Source: DASZTV01 sp035550655 (GTDB lineage Bacteria; Actinomycetota; Actinomycetes; JAFAQI01). From it: a stretch of 64,000 bases of DNA. Position 1 is the stretch's first letter. Each line of letters opens with the position of its first letter. Under the pieces are notes generated by a model that saw only the letters and a program-made list of their open reading frames with translations, did not search any database and was not told where the DNA came from. The stretch covers positions 1-64,000 of the forward strand of contig DASZOU010000025.1 in the NCBI GenBank assembly GCA_035550655.1, in the 5' to 3' direction. This document shows, one piece after another, positions 17,807-25,258 of this stretch. The translations under genes were made by a program, and so were the position numbers.

Positions 17807-17832
17807 GACTTACGCCGCGTGCGCGGTAAGTC
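17807..17832. terminator. Hairpin between convergent genes, probable bidirectional terminator
   Basis: GACTTAC at 17807-17813 pairs with GTAAGTC at 17826-17832, and CCGCG/CGCGG extends the stem with one bulged base. It lies between the stops of the convergent sulfotransferase (17781) and flippase (17874) genes. Confidence 0.6.
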
Positions 17833-17873
17833 GACGAGTGGGGTGGCCCTAGGCGAGCGGGTCCTGCACCTGT

Positions 17874-19232
17874 TCATCGTGGCAATGCTCGCGCAGGGCC
17901 GTGATGGCGGCGGTTAAGGAGAGCAGCGAATATCGTTGGGTCGACCCCGACTCGTCGACGACAGTATATCCATGCGGCCGCATTCCAGCCCACTGCGCCA
18001 AAGGCGACGCAACTCGCGGCGCCGGTGGCGCCTGCGAGTGAGATAGCGACCGGCATGGCACCAAGTGCAAGGAGATTGAAGATCAGCAAGATAGCCGTAT
18101 AGGCGCCTTGATTGCCGCTCATTTCCAGAAGCGGACCGGTCGGCCCGGCAATGGTGTTGAACGTAAATCCGAACGCGAGGATCAACAATGAAGGGTAGGC
18201 AGACACGAAGTTCGTACCGAACAGCCCGAGGATAGGGTGGCCAAAGAATATGAGAATCAGATAGACCGCGCCCCCGAACGCGCCGCCGAGCAGCGATGTC
18301 AACGATGCCACGCCCTGCGCTCGCTCAATATCGTTCACGGCCAGCGCCCGCGAGAGAAGCGGAGTGCAGATCACGTTCGTCGCGATCAGCAGAATGTTCA
18401 GAGACTGGGCGATTCGCATGGCCGAGAAGAACGTGCCGGAAGGCCCGGGACCGAGAGCGTGTCCGATAAGGACGACCGACAAGGACGGCACGGCGGTGGT
18501 GATGACGGAGGTCGCCCAAAGGCCTCTCGCCGGCCCCCGCCACTCCTCGCGGGCATACTCGGCGCTTCCTGAAAATATCGTGCGGTGCTGACTCCGCTCG
18601 TACAGAAAGAGTTGTACGAGCGCAGCCGCAAGAGTCGAACCCGCGAAGATCCAGACCCAACCGAGAGCACCGATGGCGCCACGGCCTCCGATAACCGCCG
18701 CGGCCGTGGCGCCGAGCAAGATCGCCGCACGGTGGAAGATGTCTCGGGGCAGCAGGGTGAGCCACACGCTGGCCATGGCTCGGAATGCAATCGCCTGGTA
18801 CTCGACCAAGCCCGTTGTCACGGTCATCGCCGACACGCCCAGTATCCATAGCGCCGACGCTTGATGGTTCAGCAGCGAGTCGGCCACCACGATCACCGAG
18901 CATGCGGCGCACCCCGTGAGGACTAGGCGATAGCTGTCGCGCAGGATCCCGCGTACGAGTTCCGGTCGTCCCATCTCGTCGTAAGCAGAGGCGAATCGAA
19001 GCGAAAGCGAGCGCTGCCCGTAGCTGCCAAGGACGGCGAGGAGTGTCACAAGAGAAAAGGCGGACCCGAAAGTCCCGTAATCTGCTGCCTTCATAGCGTG
19101 CGCGAGGGCTACAAACATCACGAGCTGTAGTCCGGCGCTCGCGATCTTGATCGAGAATGCAGTCGCGCTATCGCCAAGCAACCGTCTGTGCCGGGGCGTG
19201 TCCGGCGGCTCGGTCACCGCGTGCCGATCCAT
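17874..19232 (-). CDS. Wzx-like polysaccharide flippase (MOP superfamily)
   Basis: A 452 aa membrane protein with about twelve helices, predicted to flip lipid-linked repeat units across the membrane. Typical features are an opening helix followed by MKAADYGTFGSAFSLVTLL, which resembles the Y-G-x-F motif of polysaccharide transporters, and later helices such as IRIA-flanking SLNILLIATNVICTPLL. The ATG at 19232 follows TACGAT (19241-19246 on the minus strand) by 8 nt, and no Shine-Dalgarno sequence is near it. It is separated from its polymerase partner (15398-16762) by an opposite-strand sulfotransferase. The frame is open upstream of 19232 but without a better start. Confidence 0.82.
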   Translation of the reverse strand: MDRHAVTEPPDTPRHRRLLGDSATAFSIKIASAGLQLVMFVALAHAMKAADYGTFGSAFSLVTLLAVLGSYGQRSLSLRFASAYDEMGRPELVRGILRDSYRLVLTGCAACSVIVVADSLLNHQASALWILGVSAMTVTTGLVEYQAIAFRAMASVWLTLLPRDIFHRAAILLGATAAAVIGGRGAIGALGWVWIFAGSTLAAALVQLFLYERSQHRTIFSGSAEYAREEWRGPARGLWATSVITTAVPSLSVVLIGHALGPGPSGTFFSAMRIAQSLNILLIATNVICTPLLSRALAVNDIERAQGVASLTSLLGGAFGGAVYLILIFFGHPILGLFGTNFVSAYPSLLILAFGFTFNTIAGPTGPLLEMSGNQGAYTAILLIFNLLALGAMPVAISLAGATGAASCVAFGAVGWNAAAWIYCRRRVGVDPTIFAALLNRRHHGPARALPR

Positions 19233-19691
19233 TGACGGGCATCGTACGTGGCCTCCGAACGCGAGACTGTCGAGGCTGAAATCGCCACTGAAGGCCCTCC
19301 GATCTCGCAGCCCATCAGCACCCGTCAAACGTACAGTTGGGCCGAGCGCCGTTCGGCGGTGACGGTTTCGGCTCCCAGGCCCAATCGCTGGCGTCCGCTC
19401 GGCAGGAACACTTCTAGCGGTCGCGCATTCGGGGTCCTTCGTGGTCTACAGCTCGATGGTTCATCCTCAGCCACCGCCCCGTGGCTTGGCGCCTGAAGCC
19501 TGCGCAACGGGGGCCGAGCTTCCGAACCGTGCTGGCTAGGGCAGATGGTCCGGAAACCAAGCCGTAACCCGCAGGGGTGGTCCCACGTTCCTTTGGTAGT
19601 GCAATCTGTTGTTGTGACGAGGTACCCTTGTCCGGATTCATCACCTTTGGGTCGGCGTGGGGGATACACGGGGAGACCGGGGAGGCACACG
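19233..19691. other. Intergenic region between divergent flippase and epimerase genes
   Basis: These 459 bp contain no gene I can support. TTGTGA at about 19614 followed after 17 nt by GATTCA is a weak promoter candidate for the epimerase. GGGGAGG at about 19679-19685 is the epimerase ribosome binding site. Confidence 0.4.
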
Positions 19692-20669
19692 TTGGCGGCT
19701 GACCGACCGCGCGAGCGGGTCGTCATCTTCGGGGGATCAGGCTTCATCGGCACGCACCTTGCGAGGAGGCTCGCAGGAGCCGGGTCGGATGTGGTCGTCG
19801 CTGACATTGAGCCGCCGCGGGCGGAGGTGCAGGGCGTCCGGTATGAGTACTGCGACGTGCGCCGTCCGGTTCTGATCGACCCAGCCGCAGAGTATGACCT
19901 CGCGGTCAACCTTGCGGCGGTGCACCGTACGCCCGGTCATCCCGACCACGAGTACTACGACACGAATGTCGCAGGCGCCCTGAACGTCACCGACTGGTGT
20001 CTCCGGAGCGATGTCTCACGCTTGTGCTTCACTAGCTCGATTTCGGTCTACGGGCCGGGCGAGTCCAAGATGGACGAGCAGTCTGATATCAACCCGGTCA
20101 CGGCGTACGGCCGATCCAAGTTCCTCGCTGAGCAGGTTCACCGCCAGTGGCTGGAGACCAGCGGTCCTGACAGCCATTTGGTCACGGTTCGTCCCGCCGT
20201 TGTTTTCGGCCCGGGCGAGAACGGCAACTTCACCCGCCTCGCGTCGGCGCTTGCCCGCGGCCGTTTTGCGGTTCCTGGTGCTGGCACCACTGTCAAGGCG
20301 TGTGGGTACGTCGAGGACTTGGTTGACTCGATTCAGTTCGCCCTGGCCGAAGGCGAGCGGGAGATTCTGTATAACTTCTGCTACCCCGAGCCGTACACCG
20401 TCGACGAGGTATGCGCGGCATTTCACGAGGTCGCGGGTTACTCGCTGCCCAAGCGCATCCCGCAGTCGATCGTTGATGCGAGCTTGCGAGCCCGCGGTTC
20501 CCGGGCGGCAATTCGACCGGTGGACTTCCTTCTCCAGCGTGTGGCGAAGCTCGTCCACTCAACCCATATCGAGCCGGCCAACCTGACAAAGCGTAACTTC
20601 GTCTGGCGAACGGATCTCATGACCGCCTTAGCCGAGTGGCGGGAAGCGTCCGCCGGCACTTTCGTGTAG
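19692..20669 (+). CDS. NAD-dependent sugar epimerase/dehydratase
   Basis: A 325 aa short-chain dehydrogenase of the extended (nucleotide-sugar) type. The Rossmann loop GGSGFIGTHLARRL lies near residues 15-28, the catalytic Thr/Ser region is CFTSSISVYG, and the YxxxK pair is in AYGRSKFLAEQV. VRPAVVFGPGENGNF is typical of the substrate lobe. It probably converts a UDP-, GDP- or dTDP-sugar used in the glycan; the exact reaction cannot be read. It could supply the reductase or epimerase step missing beside gmd, but this is only a suggestion. The TTG at 19692 is chosen because GGGGAGG is 6 nt upstream; longer in-frame starts lack such a site. Confidence 0.82.
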   Translation: MAADRPRERVVIFGGSGFIGTHLARRLAGAGSDVVVADIEPPRAEVQGVRYEYCDVRRPVLIDPAAEYDLAVNLAAVHRTPGHPDHEYYDTNVAGALNVTDWCLRSDVSRLCFTSSISVYGPGESKMDEQSDINPVTAYGRSKFLAEQVHRQWLETSGPDSHLVTVRPAVVFGPGENGNFTRLASALARGRFAVPGAGTTVKACGYVEDLVDSIQFALAEGEREILYNFCYPEPYTVDEVCAAFHEVAGYSLPKRIPQSIVDASLRARGSRAAIRPVDFLLQRVAKLVHSTHIEPANLTKRNFVWRTDLMTALAEWREASAGTFV

Positions 20670-20737
20670 GACGGCCCGATCTTCAGCTCAAGAGCCTCTG
20701 ACCACCTGCGTAGGGATTTCCGGTCTTCGGTGGTGCC

Positions 20738-22855
20738 CTACCTCGTGTAGGTGTATTTGGTGGCGCCTGCCGGGACGCTGGTTCCGCCGGGGGTGGTGAC
20801 GTAGACCCAGTAGGCGCCGGTCTTGGCCGGTCCAGCGGTGACGGCGGTGAGTTGGGTCGGTGAAATCACCGTGACGTCGGTTGCGTCGATTCTGGGTTTG
20901 CTGGAGCCCTGCCCGATGGCCACGGTCGTGGACCCAGCGACGAATCCGGTGCCGGTGATGGTGATGGTGGTGCCGCCGGCGGCCGGTCCGGAGTTGGGCG
21001 TCACGGACGCGATCGACGGCTGCACTGGCGTGCCCACGGCGAGGTCGTGGCTGACGGTGCCGACCTGGCCGTAGTTGTCGGTGGCCGTGAGCTTGACCGT
21101 GTAGGTGCCAGCCGCGGCGAACGTATGCGCCGGGCTTGCGCCGGTGGTGTCGCTCGAGCCGTCACCCCAGTGCCACGAGTAGGACACGATCGATCCGCCG
21201 GGGAACGGGTCCGTCGCCGATCCGCTGAAGTTCGCGGCGACCCCGGGCGCGGCGGTCGGCGCGCTGAAGGCCGGCGTGGGCGTCAGAGGAGCGAAGGCAC
21301 CGATCCCGGAGGGCGCGCCCACTCCCGACGGCCCGTCGAAACCGGCGACCGCTCGGCACTGCGTGTCGTTGGCGACCGTCGCGCCGCCCGAGTCAAACCC
21401 GCAGGCCAGCATGCCCTTGCCGCGTCCGTTCGGGTTCGTCGTGCCGAACCCGGTGTTGGTTGCGGCGGCGCACGTCGCCTGGTCGTCGCCGTCGCACCAG
21501 TCGTTGCCGCCGCTGGCGAGCACGCCGGCGAACGCCTCGTAGCCCGACGTCACGTCGTAGAGGTGTGTGGTCGTGGAGTTCGCGTGGCCGTACAGGCTGA
21601 GCGACGGGTAGCTCACCCCCTGCGCACCACCCGCGAGAGCCCACATCGCGGCGACAAGGGGGGAGGCGAGCGAGGTCCCCCCGTACGTCGCCCAGTCCGG
21701 CGCTCCGCCGCAAGCGGCGCCGCAGTCGTAACTGTCGTAGCTGTCGAAGCCGGTGTACGGGTCGGCGAGGGCGGAGACGTCGGCAGCGAGACGCGCTGTG
21801 CCGCAGCCGGTGCTAGCGAATCCGCTCATGTTGGATTGCCACGGCTCCGCGCTGAACTGCTTGCTGCAGCCGCCGCCGGAGGCGCCAGCTTGCCCAAGGC
21901 CGTGGGTGGTGGTCTGCTTGTCCTCCGGCCCGTTCTCGTTCCAGACTGCCTCGGTCTTGCGGGTGCCGTTGGAGTTGAGGATCAGCGACGTACCACCGAC
22001 GGCGACGACGCCGGGGACCGTCGCTGGCGTCTCCGGGGAGTTCTGCGAACTCCCGCCGTTGGAAAAGTCCCAGCCGTACCAGCCGTCGTCGCCGGTGGAC
22101 GCGGTCACCACAACGCCCGGGAAGTTGTAGGCGCTGATCTCGGTGTTCTTCTGCGATGCCGACCAGGCCGTGGTCCCCTCGGGCGACCCGTAGGAGTTGC
22201 TGATCTCTGTGGCACCCGCGGCGGCCGCCGCCGCGACGGCTGCCGAGAGGTTGGCGGTGCTGCTGCTGTTTGCCTCCACAAGGAGGATCTTGCAGTTCGG
22301 GCAGATCGCGCGGACGGCGTCGACATCGAGGCTCTCCTCGACCGACCAGCCAGCCGTGTCGTTCGCGGGCAGCGGGCTGGTCCCGCCGTTCTGGTTCAGA
22401 ATCTGGAAGGTCAAGGACGTCTCGGGGTTCAGCCCGTAGTTGCCGTCGAAGTGGTTGAGGTCGGCGAGCGCGTTGGGGTTGTTGTACGCGTCGACGACGG
22501 CTACCGTCTGTCCGCTGCCTGCGCTGGTTGGCAGCGAGGTCAGCCCGTAGGCGGTCAGCAGATCGCTCGGCGTGTAACCCCCGTCGGGGCCCACGGCATA
22601 GCTTGAGCTGATTGTGTAGGGCTCGGCACCGTCGGTGCCTCTCTCGACAGGAACTCTCCGCACCGCGAAGCAGGTGGCCATTCCGGGGCTCCCCGCCCCG
22701 CACGCGCGCTTGGTGATGCCGAAGTGCAGGCCGGGTGCGTTGACGGCAGGAGCACCCGAACCGCCGCCGGCGACAGTCGCGCCGGCTGCCGTGGGGGCCA
22801 TCCCCACGAGACAGATCGCGGCAACCGCCAGGGCGCGCAGGCGTGCGTGCTTCAT
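20738..22855 (-). CDS. Secreted sedolisin-like (S53) protease with PKD and IPT domains
   Basis: A 705 aa exported protein. Residues 1-26 are a signal peptide. The peptidase domain has E173 and D177 in SVEESLDVDAV, D256 in ASTGDDGW for the oxyanion hole and the nucleophile S395 in YGGTSLASPLVAA, which is the S53 arrangement. A PKD domain follows (YSWHWGDGSSDTTGASPAHT), then one IPT domain (IASVTPNSGPAAGGTTITI). The usual long pro-kumamolisin propeptide is absent; only about 60 residues separate the signal peptide from the catalytic region. GGGGAG lies just before the ATG at 22855. Possible roles are processing of surface proteins or nutrition; no link to glycan chemistry is shown. Confidence 0.8.
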   Translation of the reverse strand: MKHARLRALAVAAICLVGMAPTAAGATVAGGGSGAPAVNAPGLHFGITKRACGAGSPGMATCFAVRRVPVERGTDGAEPYTISSSYAVGPDGGYTPSDLLTAYGLTSLPTSAGSGQTVAVVDAYNNPNALADLNHFDGNYGLNPETSLTFQILNQNGGTSPLPANDTAGWSVEESLDVDAVRAICPNCKILLVEANSSSTANLSAAVAAAAAAGATEISNSYGSPEGTTAWSASQKNTEISAYNFPGVVVTASTGDDGWYGWDFSNGGSSQNSPETPATVPGVVAVGGTSLILNSNGTRKTEAVWNENGPEDKQTTTHGLGQAGASGGGCSKQFSAEPWQSNMSGFASTGCGTARLAADVSALADPYTGFDSYDSYDCGAACGGAPDWATYGGTSLASPLVAAMWALAGGAQGVSYPSLSLYGHANSTTTHLYDVTSGYEAFAGVLASGGNDWCDGDDQATCAAATNTGFGTTNPNGRGKGMLACGFDSGGATVANDTQCRAVAGFDGPSGVGAPSGIGAFAPLTPTPAFSAPTAAPGVAANFSGSATDPFPGGSIVSYSWHWGDGSSDTTGASPAHTFAAAGTYTVKLTATDNYGQVGTVSHDLAVGTPVQPSIASVTPNSGPAAGGTTITITGTGFVAGSTTVAIGQGSSKPRIDATDVTVISPTQLTAVTAGPAKTGAYWVYVTTPGGTSVPAGATKYTYTR

Positions 22856-23144
22856 CGCTCCCCGTCGTCGGTCCGGCTTCACCGTGCGTCGCCCGAAGTC
22901 CCCCGCTCCCCGAGATCCGCCCGAGCGCCCGCCGGTACTGAACCACACGCGCCCCGCGTCCGGCAACGACCCCTCTGTGTCGGTAAGTCCGGTTGCGTCG
23001 AAAGGTCCGGGCCAGCACCTATGCGACGAGAACTTAGGAAAGCGGCCTGCACGTCGACCTAACGGGGAGGACACACAGCCGTCGCCCTTGTTGCGTACAT
23101 TCGTTGCACCATGGCGGGGGCGGGACCGACTGGGGGAAAGTGAC

Positions 23145-24629
23145 GTGAGACTCGCTGACAGCCCCTCTTCGGTTGACCCGGACCTCCGCGCGGTCGACGG
23201 TCCGCCGGCCGCGGCGCGCGGTGATCTCTATCGCTGGCAGCGCAACTATCGATCTGCACTGCTTCTCGGCGACATGTTCGTCGTACTCGCCAGCACGCTG
23301 CTCGCATACCAGCTGCGCTTCGGCAGCACCGCACATCCCGTCCGGGGCGTGTCCTACGTCGTGATCAGCTTCTCCCTCGTCCCGGTGTGGCTCGCGGTCC
23401 TCGCCTGTGCGCGGGCCTACGAGATGCGCTTCCTCGGCGTCGGGGAGGACGAGTACAAGCGCGTCGCGGTGGCGTCGTGGTGGTTGATGGCGGTGATCTC
23501 GGTCATCGCCTACAGCTTCCGGATCCAGTTCGCCCGCGGTTACGTCGCGATTGCGCTGCCGATGGGCACGTTCCTGCTGTTGGTGTCGCGGTACGGGCAG
23601 CGCAAGTGGCTGCACCACCGCCGCAAGCGCGGCCGCTGTCAGCATCGGGTCCTCGCCGTCGGGGCGGTCGCCGCGATAGAGGACTTTGCCGCCGAGCTTG
23701 CCGCCGAGCCCTACATCGGGCTTCGGCTGGTCGGGGTCTGCATGCCGAATCCCGACGGGAAGACCCGTGTCGCCGATGCCCCGGTCGTCGGGTCGCTGAC
23801 CGGTGTCCTGAACGCGATCGCGACGTGTGCCGCCGACACAGTCGCCGTCACCACGGGCCCGGGGATGTCCCCCGAAGTGCTCCGCCGGCTTTCCTGGGAG
23901 CTCGAGGGCACCGGCGTGGATCTCGTGGTGGCGCCGGCCCTGCTCGACGCGGTGGGTCCGCGGGTCACCGCTCGTCCGGTCACCGGCCTGCCGTTCCTGC
24001 ATATCGAGGAACCCGAGCTGTCCGGCCCGCGCCAGCTCCTCAAAGCCGGCATCGAGTGGGGGTTCGCCACCGTCGCGTTCCTGTTCGTGGCGCCGGTGGT
24101 GCTGGTCCTAGGCCTGCTGGTCCGGCTCGACAGCCCGGGTCCCGCCTTCTTCCGGCAGACCCGCGTCGGCCGCCGCGGCAACGAGTTCACCGTGTTCAAG
24201 CTGCGGACGATGTATGCGGACGCGGAAACTCGGCTGGAAGCCCTTCGGGAGCACAACGACGCGGTTGACAGCCTGCTGTTCAAGATGCGTGACGATCCTC
24301 GGGTGACCCGCGTCGGCAGGATCCTTCGGCGATGGTCGCTCGATGAGCTTCCGCAGCTGTGGAACGTCGTCCGGGGTGACATGGCGCTGGTCGGGCCGCG
24401 CCCCCCGCTGCCCAGCGAGGTAGCGAACTACGACGAGGAGGTCGCTCGGCGGCTGCTGGTCCGGCCCGGCATCACCGGTCTCTGGCAGGTCTCGGGGCGC
24501 TCCGACCTCAGCTGGAAGCAGAGCGTGCGGCTCGACCTCTACTACGTCGAGAACTGGTCGTTGGCGCTCGACGCGATGATCGTCTGGAAGACCGTCTTCG
24601 CGATCTTCCGTCGGCACGGCGCCTACTAG
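23145..24629 (+). CDS. Initiating sugar-1-phosphate transferase (polyprenyl-phosphate, CpsE/WbaP type)
   Basis: A 494 aa phosphoglycosyltransferase that starts lipid-linked repeat synthesis by moving a sugar-1-phosphate to undecaprenyl phosphate. Four or five N-terminal helices (for example SALLLGDMFVVLASTLLAYQ) precede a CoA-binding-like domain. The catalytic domain has VFKLRTMYADAE, RRWSLDELPQLWNVVRGDM, LVGPRPPLPSE and RPGITGLWQVSGRSDLSW. The GTG at 23145 has GGGGGAAA 5 nt upstream, and TACATT at about 23095 is a possible -10. It heads a three-gene unit with an acetyltransferase and a glycosidase-like protein. A second, shorter initiating enzyme lies at 42943. Confidence 0.93.
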   Translation: MRLADSPSSVDPDLRAVDGPPAAARGDLYRWQRNYRSALLLGDMFVVLASTLLAYQLRFGSTAHPVRGVSYVVISFSLVPVWLAVLACARAYEMRFLGVGEDEYKRVAVASWWLMAVISVIAYSFRIQFARGYVAIALPMGTFLLLVSRYGQRKWLHHRRKRGRCQHRVLAVGAVAAIEDFAAELAAEPYIGLRLVGVCMPNPDGKTRVADAPVVGSLTGVLNAIATCAADTVAVTTGPGMSPEVLRRLSWELEGTGVDLVVAPALLDAVGPRVTARPVTGLPFLHIEEPELSGPRQLLKAGIEWGFATVAFLFVAPVVLVLGLLVRLDSPGPAFFRQTRVGRRGNEFTVFKLRTMYADAETRLEALREHNDAVDSLLFKMRDDPRVTRVGRILRRWSLDELPQLWNVVRGDMALVGPRPPLPSEVANYDEEVARRLLVRPGITGLWQVSGRSDLSWKQSVRLDLYYVENWSLALDAMIVWKTVFAIFRRHGAY

Positions 24630-24647
24630 CACCTCCCGCTCAGCGGC

Positions 24648-24653
24648 TACCGT
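24648..24653 (+). promoter_or_regulatory. Candidate -10 box TACCGT for a leaderless transcript
   Basis: TACCGT ends exactly 6 nt before the GTG at 24660, and no Shine-Dalgarno sequence precedes that start. The expected transcription start would coincide with the GTG. Confidence 0.5.
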
Positions 24654-24659
24654 CTGCAC

Positions 24660-25256
24660 GTGTCTTCGCGGCGCCTTTGGAAGTTGCGCTACGTCTACGG
24701 CAAGCGGCTCGCCTCGACGTGGCGGCGACGAGCGCTGCTGTCCACGCACGGCCACGTTGACATCGAGATCGCCAAGGGCGTCGCCCTCGGGCCGCGGGTC
24801 GACGTCTGGATCCCGGCCGCTGCGACCCTGCGGATCGGGCCGGGATGTGAGTTCCGCCGCGACTTCTTCTGTGAGATCGCGCCGGGCGGCCGGGTGGAGA
24901 TGGCGTCGGGGGTCGTGTTCACATCCGCGGCACTTCTGCAGATCTCGACGTCACTGACGATCGGCAACCGCGCCGTCTTCGGGCAGTCGGTGATGATCGC
25001 CGACGGCAACCACCTGTTCCGCGACCACACCAAGCACCTGCTCGACCAGGGCTACGACTTCCGCCCGATCGAGATCGGCGACAACGCGATCGTCACCTCG
25101 AAGTGCACGATCCTCAACTCGATCGGCGAGGGCGCGATCATCGGGGCGAACAGCGTCGTGACGCGACCGATCCCGGCGTACTGCCTCGCCTATGGCGCAC
25201 CGGCCCGAGTCGTCGAGTACTTCGGTCCCGAGGACATGCGTCCCGAAGGCATCTAG
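24660..25256 (+). CDS. Hexapeptide-repeat (LbH) acyltransferase
   Basis: A 198 aa left-handed beta-helix acetyltransferase. Hexapeptide turns are visible in IEIAKGVALGPRVDVW, TLRIGPGCEF and IGDNAIVTSKCTILNSIG, ending with the typical IPAYCLAYGAPARVVEYFG. The likely catalytic His is in ADGNHLFRDH. It probably O-acetylates a sugar of the glycan with acetyl-CoA. It lies 30 bp after the initiating transferase, and 2 nt separate its stop from the next start. The GTG has no ribosome binding site but has a -10-like TACCGT 6 nt away, so it may be transcribed independently and leaderless. Confidence 0.88.
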   Translation: MSSRRLWKLRYVYGKRLASTWRRRALLSTHGHVDIEIAKGVALGPRVDVWIPAAATLRIGPGCEFRRDFFCEIAPGGRVEMASGVVFTSAALLQISTSLTIGNRAVFGQSVMIADGNHLFRDHTKHLLDQGYDFRPIEIGDNAIVTSKCTILNSIGEGAIIGANSVVTRPIPAYCLAYGAPARVVEYFGPEDMRPEGI

Positions 25257-25258
25257 CC

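Noticed and set aside
20700..20745. Possible terminator between the epimerase and protease genes
   Set aside because: GTAGGG/CCCTAC and ACCACC/GGTGGT can pair but compete with each other and have long loops; not strong enough to annotate.
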